In this document: piece by piece, positions 44,053-54,201 of the stretch
Position numbering within the stretch: the first letter of the stretch is position 1
Layout: each line of letters starts with the position of its first letter
DNA from: Pseudomonadota bacterium
GTDB taxonomy: Bacteria; Pseudomonadota; Gammaproteobacteria; Steroidobacterales; Woeseiaceae
Length of the DNA stretch: 64,000 nt
NCBI GenBank assembly: GCA_027618995.1
Contig: JAQCGO010000001.1
Coordinates: 124,001-188,000 of the forward strand
Direction of reading: 5' to 3'
Notes under the pieces: generated by a model
What the model was told of the DNA's origin: nothing
The model's database searches: none
What the model saw: only the letters and a program-made list of their open reading frames with translations
Position numbers and translations under genes: made by a program

Positions 44053-45345
44053 TTACCCTCTTTGTCGTTCGCGCGCAATGGCGCGGTGACCGATATCGCG
44101 GCGGCAGTAGACATCGTCCCAATGGATCTCGTCAACGGCGCTGTACGCGGCACTTGCTGCGGCCGCCACCGTGTCGCCGAGACCGACAGCGCACAAAACG
44201 CGCCCGCCGTTCGTTACGACGTCACCGGCAATATCAGCAGTGCCGGCGTGAAAGACTTTTCGTGCTTCGCGGTTGGCTCTGTCGAGACCCGTGATCGTCC
44301 TGCCTTTCGCGTAAGCCTCAGGGTAGCCGCCCGCGGCCAGCACTACACCGAGCGCCGCACGCGCATCCCACTCGACGGTCTGCTGTGCGAGCGTGCCGTC
44401 CAGAGTCGCCTTGCAGATCGCCACGAGGTCTGACTTCAATCGCGCCATGATGGGTTGCGTTTCCGGGTCGCCCATGCGGCAGTTGAATTCAATGACCTTG
44501 GGTGTGCCGTCCGCCATTACCATCAGGCCCGCGTACAGGAACCCGAGGTAATTTGCACCATCGGCTTTCATTCCAGCCAGTGTCGGGCGAATCACTTCCT
44601 GCATGATGCGTCGCTCGATCGCGGGCGTTACGACGGGTGCGGGCGAGTAGGCGCCCATGCCACCCGTGTTCGGACCCAGATCGCCGTCATCACGTGCCTT
44701 GTAATCCTGCGAGGTGGCCATCGCTAACACGGTGCTGCCGTCGGAGATCACGATAAAACTCGCTTCCTCACCGGCGAGAAATTCTTCCACGACGATGCGA
44801 GTGCCGGCATCGCCAAACTTGTTGCCGGCCAGCATGTCGGTCGCGGCGGTCTCGGCTTCGGCCAGCGTCATCGCAACAACGACACCTTTGCCCGCGGCGA
44901 GGCCGTCGGCCTTGATGACGATGGGCGCACCCTGCTCGCGAATATAGGCGAGCGCTGCAGGCAGGTCCGTGAAATTCTGATAGGCCGCGGTCGGAATCTT
45001 GTGCCGCGCGAGAAAATCCTTGGTGAAGGCCTTCGAGCCCTCGAGTTGTGCGGCCGCGGCACTGGGACCGAAGCAGGGCAGGCCAAGCGCATCGAAGTGA
45101 TCTTTGATACCGGCGACCAGCGGCGCCTCGGGACCGACAATGGTCAGGTCAATATTCTCGTCCTGGGCGAGCCTCGCGAGGCCCGCAATGTCGTCCGCTG
45201 CAACCGCAACGTTACGGCAGCCGGCCTCGCGCGCCGTACCCGCGTTGCCCGGGGCCACCAGCACGGCATCGACGTCAGGAGACTGCGCACACTTCCATGC
45301 CAGTGCGTGTTCGCGTCCACCGCCGCCGATGATCAGTATTTTCAT
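44053..45345 (-). CDS. purD: Phosphoribosylamine-glycine ligase
   Basis: 430 residues of the ATP-grasp family, second step of purine synthesis. Markers: IIGGGGREHALAWK at the start, IVGPEAPLVAGI, ATP-grasp loop IVIKADGLAAGKGVVV, and VIEFNCRMGDPETQPIM near the metal site. It follows purH across a 123 bp gap filled with REP-like repeats, so the operon dusB-fis-purH-purD may be modulated there. moeA follows with a 4 bp gap. Confidence 0.97.
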   Translation of the reverse strand: MKILIIGGGGREHALAWKCAQSPDVDAVLVAPGNAGTAREAGCRNVAVAADDIAGLARLAQDENIDLTIVGPEAPLVAGIKDHFDALGLPCFGPSAAAAQLEGSKAFTKDFLARHKIPTAAYQNFTDLPAALAYIREQGAPIVIKADGLAAGKGVVVAMTLAEAETAATDMLAGNKFGDAGTRIVVEEFLAGEEASFIVISDGSTVLAMATSQDYKARDDGDLGPNTGGMGAYSPAPVVTPAIERRIMQEVIRPTLAGMKADGANYLGFLYAGLMVMADGTPKVIEFNCRMGDPETQPIMARLKSDLVAICKATLDGTLAQQTVEWDARAALGVVLAAGGYPEAYAKGRTITGLDRANREARKVFHAGTADIAGDVVTNGGRVLCAVGLGDTVAAAASAAYSAVDEIHWDDVYCRRDIGHRAIARERQRG

Positions 45346-45370
45346 AATTCACCTGCTGGGAGTCGCCCAT

Positions 45371-45466
45371 TGTGGGAGGCCGCCGTGCGGGCGACCCTCC
45401 TGCGGGTCATTGTCGCGGGCATGGCCCCTCCCACAGCAATTGTCGCGGGCATGGCCCCCTCCCACA
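45371..45466. repeat. REP-like repeat cluster between purH and purD
   Basis: Three units: a type 2 unit (TGTGGGAGGCCGCC... from 45371) facing two direct copies of the inverted type 1 unit (TGTCGCGGGCATGGCCC... at 45411 and 45441). The units match those at 34017-34080 and 48309-48374. The inverted order lets the RNA fold into strong hairpins. In this gap they could stop or stabilise the purH-purD transcript. Confidence 0.85.
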
Positions 45467-45468
45467 GC

Positions 45469-47016
45469 CTAATGCCGGAAGTGTCGCATGCCGGTAAACA
45501 CCATCGCCAGACCATGCTCATTCGCTGCGGCGATGACCTCATCATCGCGCTTCGAGCCGCCGGGCTGAATAATCGCCGCGATACCGGTCTCGGCTGCTGC
45601 ATCAATGCCATCGCGAAACGGAAAGAACGCATCCGAGGCCATGACCGAACCTTTGACGTCCAGACCTTCATCGGCCGCCTTGATGGCCGCGATCCTGGTG
45701 CTGTAGACGCGACTCATCTGGCCGGCACCAACGCCAATGGTCATTTTGTCCCTGCAGAAGATAATTGCGTTCGACTTGACGAATTTCACGACCGTCCAGG
45801 CAAACAGCATGTCGTCGATCTGTTGCGGCGTCGGCGCAAGCTCGGTGACCACTTTCAGATCGCTCGCCGTAATCTTGCCAACGTCGCTGCCCTGTACGAG
45901 CAAGCCACCCGACACTTTTTTGAACTCCTGCGCCCCGGCCATTGCTTCCCACGGCCCCGTATCGAGCACGCGCACATTTTTTTTCTCGGCCAGTATTTCA
46001 GCGGCATCGGCCGCGATGTCGGGAGTAACGATCACTTCTACAAATTGTTTTTCGATAACGGCTTTGGCGGTTTTCGCATCGAGCGGACGATTGAAGGCGA
46101 TGATGCCGCCAAATGCCGAGGTTGGATCCGTGCGGAATGCTTTTTCATAGGCCGCAGTGATGTTTTCTGCGACCGCCACGCCGCAGGGATTGGCGTGCTT
46201 GACGATCACACAGGCGGGCGCATCAAACTGGCGCACGCACTCGAGCGCCGCGTCGCTGTCGGCGATATTGTTGTATGACAATGCTTTGCCTTGCAGCTGC
46301 GTCGCCGTGGCGAGCGAGCCTTTTGGCGCGCGCTGGTCGATATAGAACGCCGCTTCCTGGTGAGGGTTTTCGCCATAGCGCATGCGATCCACGAGCCTGC
46401 CCGAATACAGGAAGCGCTCGCCCAGCGGGTCGTCGCCGAGCGTGGCTGACAGGTATTTGCTGATGGCCGTGTCGTAACTCGCGGTGTGCGCGTATGCCTT
46501 GGCCGCCAGGCGGCGCCGCATTTCCGGCGACAACACCTGGTCTTTAAGTGCTTCGAGGACTGGCTTGTAGTCGTTGGGGTCGACCACGACGGCAACGCCA
46601 TCATGATTCTTAGCTGCGGCCCGAATCATGGCCGGACCACCGATATCAATGTTTTCGATGGCGTCGTCGACGCTGGCGTCGCTGCTCGCAATCGTCTGTT
46701 CGAATGGGTACAGATTCACGACCAATAAATCGATAGGCTCGATGCCGTGCTCGTGCATGACTGCCTCGTCGATGCCGCGGCGACCGAGCAGTCCACCGTG
46801 AATGATCGGGTGCAAGGTCTTGACGCGCCCGTCCATGATCTCGGGGAAGCCGGTTTTCTCGCTGACTTCAATAACTTCAATGCCAGCGTTGCGTAATGCG
46901 CGACAGGTTCCGCCGGTGGAGAGTATTTCAACGCCCAGATCGGCCAGACCGGTCGCGAACGGAATCAGGCCATTCTTGTCGGACACGCTCAACAGCGCCC
47001 GCCGCACCGTCAACAT
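45469..47016 (-). CDS. purH: Bifunctional AICAR formyltransferase/IMP cyclohydrolase
   Basis: 515 residues. It catalyses the last two steps of IMP synthesis. The N-terminal MGS-like cyclohydrolase domain begins [18 protein letters not shown] and contains [15 protein letters not shown]. The transformylase domain has [13 protein letters not shown], and [14 protein letters not shown] with its Lys/His pair, and ends [21 protein letters not shown]. The ATG at 47016 is chosen over an adjacent upstream TTG. fis starts 10 bp upstream on the same strand, so purH is the third gene of the dusB-fis-purH unit. Confidence 0.97.
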   Translation of the reverse strand: MLTVRRALLSVSDKNGLIPFATGLADLGVEILSTGGTCRALRNAGIEVIEVSEKTGFPEIMDGRVKTLHPIIHGGLLGRRGIDEAVMHEHGIEPIDLLVVNLYPFEQTIASSDASVDDAIENIDIGGPAMIRAAAKNHDGVAVVVDPNDYKPVLEALKDQVLSPEMRRRLAAKAYAHTASYDTAISKYLSATLGDDPLGERFLYSGRLVDRMRYGENPHQEAAFYIDQRAPKGSLATATQLQGKALSYNNIADSDAALECVRQFDAPACVIVKHANPCGVAVAENITAAYEKAFRTDPTSAFGGIIAFNRPLDAKTAKAVIEKQFVEVIVTPDIAADAAEILAEKKNVRVLDTGPWEAMAGAQEFKKVSGGLLVQGSDVGKITASDLKVVTELAPTPQQIDDMLFAWTVVKFVKSNAIIFCRDKMTIGVGAGQMSRVYSTRIAAIKAADEGLDVKGSVMASDAFFPFRDGIDAAAETGIAAIIQPGGSKRDDEVIAAANEHGLAMVFTGMRHFRH

Positions 47017-47026
47017 CAATATATAC

Positions 47027-47293
47027 CTACTGAATCAATGAGTAGTACCGCAGTTTCTTGCGCAATGTACCCCGGTTGAGACCAAGAATGCCGGCCGCCT
47101 GGCTCTGGTTGCCTTGGGTGTAATCCAGTACCGCCTTGAACAGGGGCCGCTCGACTTCGCCCATGACGAGTTCGTATAAATCGCCCGGGCGGTCGCCATT
47201 CAGGCTTTGAAAATAGACTTTGAGGGCGTCTTCGGTGTGCTTGTGTAGCGATTGATTGCCGATGTTTTCTTTTTTATGGGCCACGTTGCTCAA
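47027..47293 (-). CDS. fis: DNA-binding protein Fis
   Basis: 88 residues; E. coli Fis has 98. The C-terminal helix-turn-helix is clear: [18 protein letters not shown] followed by [11 protein letters not shown]. Fis bends DNA and regulates rRNA and many other genes. The position directly after dusB (13 bp gap) is conserved in Gammaproteobacteria, which supports the taxonomic placement of the window. The N-terminal beta-hairpin part is somewhat shorter than in E. coli. Confidence 0.95.
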   Translation of the reverse strand: MSNVAHKKENIGNQSLHKHTEDALKVYFQSLNGDRPGDLYELVMGEVERPLFKAVLDYTQGNQSQAAGILGLNRGTLRKKLRYYSLIQ

Positions 47294-47305
47294 ATCCTGT
47301 AGCGA

Positions 47306-48289
47306 TCAGGCCGCCTCTGGAATACCTCCGTCTGCACGGTCGAAGTATTCCCGGACCAATCGAAGTTGTTCTTGTGTACTACTGACGCGCACTGCCTGAT
47401 ATCTGAACTCGCCTGCGTTTTCGAGTTGTTTGCTGTACCAGGTCAAATGCTTTCGAGCCACCCTTACACCAGCACTATCTCCGTAGAAACGGTGCAGGTC
47501 CTGAAGGTGGTCGAGCATAGTATCACGCAATTCATTTTTTTCTAGCGGCGCAATTTTTCCAGTGCGGTGAAAAGACAACAGTTCGCGAAAAATCCAGGGC
47601 CGACCTTGTGCGCCGCGGCCGATCATCAAGCCATCAGCATTAGTTAGTCGCAATACTTCAAGTGACTTCTCCAAAGACGTGATATCACCATTAGCGAACA
47701 CGGGCATGTCGACTACGCTCTTGATGCGCGCAATGGTGTCGTACTCGGCATTTCCCTTGAAGCGACACGCGCGCGTTCTGCCATGCACGGCAATCGCCTG
47801 GATGCCGCTTTGTTCGGCGATGCGCGCTACCTGCGGCCCGTTTCGATGCGCGGTATCCGAGCCTGTGCGCATTTTTAGTGTGACAGGAACCGTTACCGCG
47901 GCAACCACCGCCTCGAGAATTTGCGCGACCAGCTTTTCATCCTGCAAGAGCGCCGAACCGGCGAGTCTGCGACAAACATTCTTTGCCGGACAACCCATAT
48001 TGATATCAATGATTTGCGCGCCACGCTCGACGCAAGCCAGCGCTGCAGTTGCCATTTGCGCAGGGTCCGAGCCTGCAATCTGTACGGCAATCGGTTCAGC
48101 ATCGAGGTCGATATCGAGCCTGCGCTGGGTTTCGGGGGTCTGCCAGAGTCGGATATCGGCCGTGGTCATCTCGGACGTGGTAAGACCAGCTCCAAATCTC
48201 CGGCAAATGCGCCTAAATGGCGCATCGGTCACGCCAACCATCGGCGCGAGCACGAAAGGGCTGGTCAGTTCGTAAGGCCCGATCTTCAT
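47306..48289 (-). CDS. dusB: tRNA-dihydrouridine synthase B
   Basis: 327 residues, a TIM-barrel flavoenzyme reducing uridine in tRNA. Motifs: FVLAPMVGVTDAPFRRICR, INMGCPAKNVCRRLAGSALL with the catalytic cysteine, KMRTGSD, AIAVHGRTRACRFKG and FANGDITSL. It is the first gene of dusB-fis-purH-purD. Upstream, a REP pair (48309-48374) separates it from the DUF3426 gene on the same strand. Confidence 0.96.
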   Translation of the reverse strand: MKIGPYELTSPFVLAPMVGVTDAPFRRICRRFGAGLTTSEMTTADIRLWQTPETQRRLDIDLDAEPIAVQIAGSDPAQMATAALACVERGAQIIDINMGCPAKNVCRRLAGSALLQDEKLVAQILEAVVAAVTVPVTLKMRTGSDTAHRNGPQVARIAEQSGIQAIAVHGRTRACRFKGNAEYDTIARIKSVVDMPVFANGDITSLEKSLEVLRLTNADGLMIGRGAQGRPWIFRELLSFHRTGKIAPLEKNELRDTMLDHLQDLHRFYGDSAGVRVARKHLTWYSKQLENAGEFRYQAVRVSSTQEQLRLVREYFDRADGGIPEAA

Positions 48290-48308
48290 GCGGCGAATTC
48301 TAACTTAA

Positions 48309-48374
48309 GTATCGCGGGCATGGCCCCCTCCCACGACGGCTTCTTGCAGTGGGAGGCCGCCATGCGGGCGACCC
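48309..48374. repeat. REP-like inverted pair upstream of dusB
   Basis: An inverted type 1 unit (TATCGCGGGCATGGCCCCCT from 48310) faces a type 2 unit (GTGGGAGGCCGCCATGCGGG from 48349) across a 13-bp spacer. It fills the space between the DUF3426 gene end and the dusB start. It is the third clear copy of this repeat family in the window. Confidence 0.85.
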
Positions 48375-50242
48375 TATTTGAAGTCCTCAATGGCACAACG
48401 CAGCTGCCCATTCGACTGCCGGTAGCATACGTTGAGCTTGAAACCGGTGGCCTCAGCCGACGGCGAGTCGATCGTAAACATTGCATTAAAGGACTCGCCG
48501 GCAGCGATGACCTGGCGCGGATCGGCGTTGTCAACCAGGTAGTCGGCGGGATCGAGGACACGGCTGCCGATGATTTCTTCGAAACGGTCGGTGAGCGAAA
48601 TGTGCACGAGCGGGTAAGGCAGCGCCGCCGCCGAATTGTTGCCGATTCGCGAGTAAATTGTCAGCACCTGGTTATCGTCGTCGGTGCTGCCCTTGGTCGC
48701 TTCGAAACGCCAGCCCTTGATATTCTAGGTTGGCGTAACCGGGCTGCCCACCATGCGATAAATCGGTCCGACGGTTTTCTGAAACGTGGCTGAGGTCGCG
48801 AAAGCGGCGCGCGAATGGTGGATTACCTGAGATATCAGTACGACGAGCAACAAAGCTGCGGCGCCGATCATGCCAACGCGACTTTGTTTCCCATCACGAT
48901 TCCTGTTCCTGTCGTTGCCATGCCGAGATTTGAACTCACTGGCCGAAGCGGCGCGCCTTTCCGCGGCCAGCCGCGCCTTGTCCAGATCATGATGCAAAAA
49001 GTCGCCTTCCATGATGATCGTCTCGAACAGCGGGGCTGAATCTTCTGCATCTTCTTCGTCACGCCCCGTTAATGACAGCGCATCTTCGAACCCGAGAGGT
49101 TTGTCTGCAGTATCGTCGCGAGCCGGTTGTTTTGTACTTCTCTTGCGCGGGACTTCTGCGGCGCTCGAAAACTGTTTTTGTGCAATGGTCGAGGTAAAGC
49201 CATCCTCATCTTCTACGGCAATCGCCAGCAGGTCCTGATCGATCATCCGGTTGATGGTCATTTCCTCTTCCGTCATCTCCGGCACTTCGATGACGTCGGG
49301 GTCATCAAAATCGGTGAGCTCGGATTCGAATTCGATTTCGTCTTCGAGCATATCCTCGAGCGCAAAATCGAGCGCTGCTGCGAGATCTTCCTCGGGTTCT
49401 TCAATGCCGGCGACCCTTGTTGCGGCCTCGGCTTCGAACGCGGCGGCAATCAGGTCGTCATCGATCGAGGTCTCCGGCTCCTCCGGTTCTTCAAGTTCGT
49501 CCGGCACTTCGAGCTCCTGCGGCCCGTCGATTCTCTGATGCATGCCGCTCAGGTCGATGCCCATCGCTTCTGCCTGGATCGAAAACTGTGTATCCATGTC
49601 CAGCGGTTGTACTTCCGCTCCAAGCTCGATTTCTTCTTCGTCCGGGTCATCAATGATCTCTTCCAGCACCTCGATACCGGACAGATCGGGTGCTTCTTCG
49701 ACAGCACCGAGCAGGTCTTCCCATTCGTCCGGGTCGCCGAATACCAGGTCGATCTGTGATTCGTCCGGTGATCGTTCCGTTTCGACGGGAATTGCGGGTT
49801 CGGGAGCTGCAACCGACAACGCGTAGGTCTCGAAGTCGTCGGGTAGCGGCGTGTTGTCGTCAAATCGCATTGGTTCATGCGCAATCGTCGGCGTGGGATC
49901 TGCTTCGATGTCGTCGTAAGGATCTTCCTTGGGATCGTGTACACGCCATTCCACACCCGTGTCTTCGATACGGATGTCCTCACCGGCGAGCTGTTCGAGA
50001 GTCTTCAGCAGTGCCGCACTTTGCGCGGCCGAGATCGATTTCGGCGGTGTGCCCGCCTCGAGTTCACTTTTGTCCGGCGCGGATACCGGCGGTTTTGCGA
50101 CGCTCGGGTTCTCTTCCGACAAATAAGCGAGCGCATTGAATGCCACGCCGCAGCCGCCACAGCGGACCTTGCCAGCAGCCTGTTTCAATACCTTTGCTGT
50201 AATGCGAAACGCTACGTCGCATTCGGGGCATTGGGTATACAT
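48374..50242 (-). pseudogene. Zinc-ribbon DUF3426 membrane protein, interrupted by TAG
   Basis: About 622 residues if the stop is read through. The N-terminal zinc ribbon is CPECDVAFRITAKVL with KVRCGGCGVAFNALAYL. A very long acidic linker follows (residues 60-420, many Glu/Asp/Ile). One membrane helix comes next (VGMIGAAALLLVVLISQVIH), then the DUF3426 periplasmic domain. An in-frame TAG at 48725-48727 splits that domain after GSPVTPT; the same frame continues NIKGWRFEATKGS to 48374. The missing residue is at a place where I would expect tryptophan (TGG to TAG). Either the gene is broken or the base is wrong. Its start is 3 bp from the prmA stop. Confidence 0.8.
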
Positions 50243-50245
50243 CGC

Positions 50246-51142
50246 TCAGCCCTCGATCCTTCGACCGGTCAATCGCGCCCAGATCTGTCCATCCTGCTGC
50301 CTGCAAACCGGTTCATCGAACTCGATCCAGGGACGATAGGCACTGAGCACCTCATCAATCTGCTCCGAGAGTATGCCGGATAAGGCGAGCATACAACCGC
50401 CAGCAACGTGTGCGGCAATGGACTCAGCCAGCTGCACTAAAGGGCCTGCGAGAATATTGGCGACGACCACGTCAAATGTACCGTGCACTTGCTGCGCTTT
50501 GTCGACGACGGTCAAACGATCGCCAACGTTGTTGCGTGCCGCGTTGGCGCGCGTTGCAATGATCGCCTGCGGATCGATATCCATGGCCAGCGCTCGGGTA
50601 CTGCCCAACAACAAAGCTCCGATCGCGAGTACGCCGGAGCCGCAACCATAGTCCAGCATAGTCTTGTCTTCGAGATTGAGACTGTCGAGCCATTCGAGAC
50701 AAAGGGCGGTGGTCGGATGGGTGCCGGTCCCGAATGCGAGGCCGGGATCAAGGCGCACGACGATCGCGTTGGCGTCAGTCGCGTCTGAATCTCCGGGGCA
50801 GATCCAGAGTCGTGATCCAAATTGCATCGGCCCGAAGTCCTTGAGCCACTCGCGTTCCCAGTCGCGGTCCTCAAGTTCGGTGATCTAGTGCGGTGGCAGG
50901 TTCGTTATGTCGAGCGTCCGCAGCAGATCGGCCCGCAATACATCGAAATCCGCATCCGTGGCATACAAGCCAGTGATGCGTATCGCCGGCCACAAGGGTG
51001 TTTCGCCCGGCGCGGGTTCAAGCAAGGGAACGTCGCCGGCGTCGCTCAACGTAATTGAACAAGCACCGTTCCGCAGCAAGATGTCCTCGACGGTATCCGG
51101 ATTCAGCGTTTCAAGATCCATGACAAATTGTCGCCAATCCAT
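50246..51142 (-). pseudogene. prmA: Ribosomal protein L11 methyltransferase, interrupted by TAG
   Basis: Ribosomal protein L11 methyltransferase layout, 298 codons in one frame but with a TAG at 50885-50887 after residue 85 (ITNLPPH then stop, then ITELEDRDWEREWL). PrmA methylates L11. Segments: MDWRQFVMDLETLNPDTVED at the start, DPGLAFGTGTHPTTALCLEW, LDYGCGSGVLAIGALLLG (SAM site) and VVANILAGPLVQLAESI. The N-terminal substrate domain is cut off from the catalytic part, which has no plausible independent start with a good ribosome site. CAG to TAG is a likely change. It lies between accC and the DUF3426 gene in the usual gammaproteobacterial order. Confidence 0.85.
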
Positions 51143-51164
51143 CGCTGTCAGGGTGTGCTCCCTA

Positions 51165-52508
51165 TCACACTAGGCCGAGCCGCTTCTCCAGATAATGGAT
51201 GTCGGTGCCGCCGTGCTGAAATGCCGAGTGCTGGAAGATTTCCTGATGCAGCGGCACGTTGGTCTTGATGCCTTCGATGACGATTTCGGTCAGCGCATTG
51301 CGCATCCTCGCGAGTGCCGCATCGCGATCGCTGCCATGTGTAATTACCTTGCCGATCATGGAGTCGTAATACGGCGGCACTTTGTAGCCGCTGTAAATGT
51401 GACTGTCCACCCGCACACCCGGACCACCCGGTGCGTGCCACAACGTAATCAGCCCGGGGCAGGGCATGAAAGTCTTCGGATCCTCGGCATTGATACGGCA
51501 TTCGACTGCATGTCCCTGGAATCGCACCTGGTCCTGAGTAATGCTGAGGGTCTCGCCAGCAGCAATGCGCAGTTGTTCGCGTACGATGTCGACGCCGGTA
51601 ATCATCTCGGTTACCGGATGCTCAACCTGCACGCGCGTGTTCATCTCGATGAAATAGAACTCATTGTTCTCGTACAGGAACTCAAAAGTCCCCGCGCTGC
51701 GATAGCCGATGTCCAGGCACGCGCGCACGCAACGCGCGCCGATTCGATTGCGCTGTTCATCGGTAATGCCGGGCGCCGGCGCTTCCTCAACGACTTTCTG
51801 GTGGCGGCGTTGCATTGAGCAGTCGCGCTCGCCGAGGTGAATTGCGTTGCCATGATTGTCGGCCATTACCTGGAATTCGATATGGCGGGGTTTGCCGAGA
51901 AACTTCTCCATGTACACGACGTCGTTGTTGAATGCAGCGCGCGCTTCGGCTTTGGTTACTGTGATTGCGGCGAGCAAGGAAGCCTCAACATGCACTACGC
52001 GCATGCCACGGCCACCACCACCGCCGGAGGCTTTAATGATAATCGGGTAACCGATAGAGCGCGCGATGCGGATGTTTTCGTCGGGATCTTCGCCAAGTGG
52101 CCCATCAGAGCCGGGTACGCATGGCACACCGGCCGCTTTCATCGAGCGGATCGCAGAAACCTTGTCGCCCATTAAACGAATCGCGCTCGCGGGCGGGCCG
52201 ATAAAAACGAAGCCACTCGACTCAACGCGTTCGGCGAAGTCTGCGTTCTCTGACAGGAAGCCGTAGCCTGGGTGAATGCCTACGGCATCCGTTACTTCGG
52301 CGGCCGCAATAATAGAGGGCATGTCAAGATAACTGTTGATCGATTGCGGTGGACCGATGCAGACGGTTTCGTCCGCAAGCAGTACGTGTTTGAGATTATT
52401 GTCGGCGGTGGAGTGTACGGCGACGGTCTTGATGCCCAGCTCGCGACAGGCTCGCTGCACGCGCAGGGCGATTTCGCCACGATTGGCTATTACGACTTTG
52501 TCTAGCAT
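51165..52508 (-). CDS. accC: Acetyl-CoA carboxylase, biotin carboxylase subunit
   Basis: 447 residues. ATP-grasp enzyme carboxylating biotin on AccB, first step of fatty acid synthesis. Markers: [20 protein letters not shown] at the start, [16 protein letters not shown], the ATP loop [35 protein letters not shown], and [20 protein letters not shown]. It follows accB by 15 bp. The downstream prmA gene begins 22 bp after the stop. Confidence 0.98.
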   Translation of the reverse strand: MLDKVVIANRGEIALRVQRACRELGIKTVAVHSTADNNLKHVLLADETVCIGPPQSINSYLDMPSIIAAAEVTDAVGIHPGYGFLSENADFAERVESSGFVFIGPPASAIRLMGDKVSAIRSMKAAGVPCVPGSDGPLGEDPDENIRIARSIGYPIIIKASGGGGGRGMRVVHVEASLLAAITVTKAEARAAFNNDVVYMEKFLGKPRHIEFQVMADNHGNAIHLGERDCSMQRRHQKVVEEAPAPGITDEQRNRIGARCVRACLDIGYRSAGTFEFLYENNEFYFIEMNTRVQVEHPVTEMITGVDIVREQLRIAAGETLSITQDQVRFQGHAVECRINAEDPKTFMPCPGLITLWHAPGGPGVRVDSHIYSGYKVPPYYDSMIGKVITHGSDRDAALARMRNALTEIVIEGIKTNVPLHQEIFQHSAFQHGGTDIHYLEKRLGLV

Positions 52509-52523
52509 GTCGGCGACGCCCGC

Positions 52524-52994
52524 TTAATGCCGTTGATCGATAACAAACAAAGTCTGTCCGTACTCGACGGGTTCGCCGTTCTGGACGCGAATCGATTTGA
52601 TCACTCCGGACGCGTCCGACTCGATCTGGTTCATCATCTTCATCGCCTCAATGATGCACAGCGTATCGCCTTCATTGACGCGGTCGCCGACCTGCACAAA
52701 CGGTGCAGCGCCCGGCGATGATGCGTCGTAGTAGGTGCCGACCATCGGCGCCTGTACCAGGTAGCCGTCGTCTTCAGGATCTGCGGCAGGGGCAGCCGTT
52801 GCCGGAGCGGCGGCGTGAGCTGGCGCAGCCGCAGCAGTCGGTACAGCCATTGGCATTGGCGCAGCCATCATCTGCGGTGCGTGCGGCGCATAGCGACTGA
52901 TGCGAACGGACTCTTCGCCTTCGGTAATTTCGATCTCAGCAATACCTGATTCATCGAGCAACTCAATCAGTTTCTTGACTTTACGTATGTCCAT
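52524..52994 (-). CDS. accB: Acetyl-CoA carboxylase, biotin carboxyl carrier protein
   Basis: 156 residues. An N-terminal helical part ([20 protein letters not shown]) and an Ala/Pro/Met-rich linker (residues 40-75) precede the biotinyl domain with the biotin-accepting lysine in [15 protein letters not shown]. The start ATG at 52994 shares a base with the aroQ stop (TGATG), so aroQ, accB and accC are a coupled operon. Confidence 0.97.
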   Translation of the reverse strand: MDIRKVKKLIELLDESGIAEIEITEGEESVRISRYAPHAPQMMAAPMPMAVPTAAAAPAHAAAPATAAPAADPEDDGYLVQAPMVGTYYDASSPGAAPFVQVGDRVNEGDTLCIIEAMKMMNQIESDASGVIKSIRVQNGEPVEYGQTLFVIDQRH

Positions 52995-53446
52995 TAATGC
53001 TCCTCGGTCTTCGAGACGTACCGATCTGCGGCATGAATTGCCAATTCGTAGCCAAATGCTCCGAAACCAAACAAACAGGCTTCGGCAATGTCGCTGAAGT
53101 AGCTCGTGTGCCGAAACTGCTCCCTGGCAAACGTGTTACTCAGATGTATTTCGATAAACGGTATAGCCACTGCCAGCAGGGCATCGCGGAGTGCCACACT
53201 GGTGTGTGTGAATGCGCCGGGGTTGATAATAATGAAAGCGGTTTTGCTGCTGCCCGCTTTCTGGATCCGGTCGATCAACTTGTGTTCAGCATTGCTCTGG
53301 TAGCAGTCCAGGGCATGTCCGAGCTCATCCGCCACCTCTATGCAGTTGGCCTCGATATCCTCGAGGCGCGTCGCACCGTAAACCTCAGGCTCGCGTGACC
53401 CCAGCAGATTCAGATTTGGTCCATTAATTAGCAGAAAATCGGACAT
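52994..53446 (-). CDS. aroQ: 3-dehydroquinate dehydratase, type II
   Basis: 150 residues. Shikimate pathway enzyme converting 3-dehydroquinate to 3-dehydroshikimate. The opening [24 protein letters not shown] stretch, with the catalytic tyrosine in EVYGATRL, and [19 protein letters not shown] and [20 protein letters not shown] are diagnostic. Its TGA overlaps the accB ATG by one base. Promoter elements for the aroQ-accB-accC unit should lie in the 146 bp upstream gap, where I see an AT-rich stretch but no clear hexamers. Confidence 0.96.
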   Translation of the reverse strand: MSDFLLINGPNLNLLGSREPEVYGATRLEDIEANCIEVADELGHALDCYQSNAEHKLIDRIQKAGSSKTAFIIINPGAFTHTSVALRDALLAVAIPFIEIHLSNTFAREQFRHTSYFSDIAEACLFGFGAFGYELAIHAADRYVSKTEEH

Positions 53447-53592
53447 TGTTTGTCGTTAGGTACGAATTTGCCGAAGTTGGACGGAATTTTAACCATTATT
53501 GAAGACATTCACGCAACTTATTCTGTGACTTTTCCAAATCTGACCCGTTTTCGAGCATCTCGGGCGAAATCAAGACTGGTTAAGTTACGGAA

Positions 53593-54192
53593 TCAGAGGA
53601 GCCGCAGCGCCTCGCGGGCACCGGCCGGATCTAGTTCTCCGCGGTCCAATTGCCCGAGGACGTCGACGAAGTTGTCCAGGTGTTCCTGGTGAATCTCGCC
53701 CATGTGGGCGCCAATTAATGTGCCATCTCGGCTCACGACCATCGTAAACGGCAAGCCGACAAAGCTGATGCCCGATGACTCTGCGACCGCCATAGCGTCC
53801 TGCTCGCCGGCCAGGATCGGGTAATTGAACTGCGCGTTTTCGGCGTAAGCGATCACGGGTTCGCGAAACTCGACGGCGATGCCGATGACCTGGAAGCCGT
53901 CTGCACCATGTTGCTCCTGAAACGCCTTCAGCAACGGGATCTCGCGACGGCAAGGTGCGCACCAGGTTGCCCAGAAATTGACGATGCGGTGCTTGCCATC
54001 CCACTCTGAGAAACTGCGCCGGTTGCCATCAAGGTCGGCCAGCTCGAAGGCCACCGTTACTGGTCCGGTCTCTGCCACGGGTACTGCGACCATCGCCGCC
54101 GGTTCAGGCAATGCGACACGCTTCGAGTACAGGGTTGAGCCGAGTGCAATCGCAAGTATCGCGACGCCGATGATCAATAGGAATTTTTGCAA
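53593..54192 (-). CDS. TlpA-family thiol-disulfide oxidoreductase
   Basis: 199 residues. N-terminal membrane anchor (FLLIIGVAILAIALGSTLY), then a periplasmic thioredoxin fold with active site VNFWATWCAPCRREIPLLKA and a cis-proline loop FVGLPFTMVVSRDGTLIG. TlpA/ResA proteins reduce periplasmic disulfides, often for cytochrome maturation, and receive electrons from DsbD. dsbD lies 9 bp upstream on the same strand, so the two work together as a periplasmic reducing pair. Confidence 0.92.
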   Translation of the reverse strand: MQKFLLIIGVAILAIALGSTLYSKRVALPEPAAMVAVPVAETGPVTVAFELADLDGNRRSFSEWDGKHRIVNFWATWCAPCRREIPLLKAFQEQHGADGFQVIGIAVEFREPVIAYAENAQFNYPILAGEQDAMAVAESSGISFVGLPFTMVVSRDGTLIGAHMGEIHQEHLDNFVDVLGQLDRGELDPAGAREALRLL

Positions 54193-54201
54193 AGTTCGCT
54201 C

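Noticed and set aside
45371..45466. CRISPR-like array
   Set aside because: Units are palindromic, differently oriented and irregularly spaced, with no unique spacers of constant length; they match REP units elsewhere in the window.
48374..51142. Reassignment of TAG to an amino acid
   Set aside because: TAG is the normal terminal codon of many intact genes in the window, including moxR, batD, sohB, rho, trhO, purH and fdsA.
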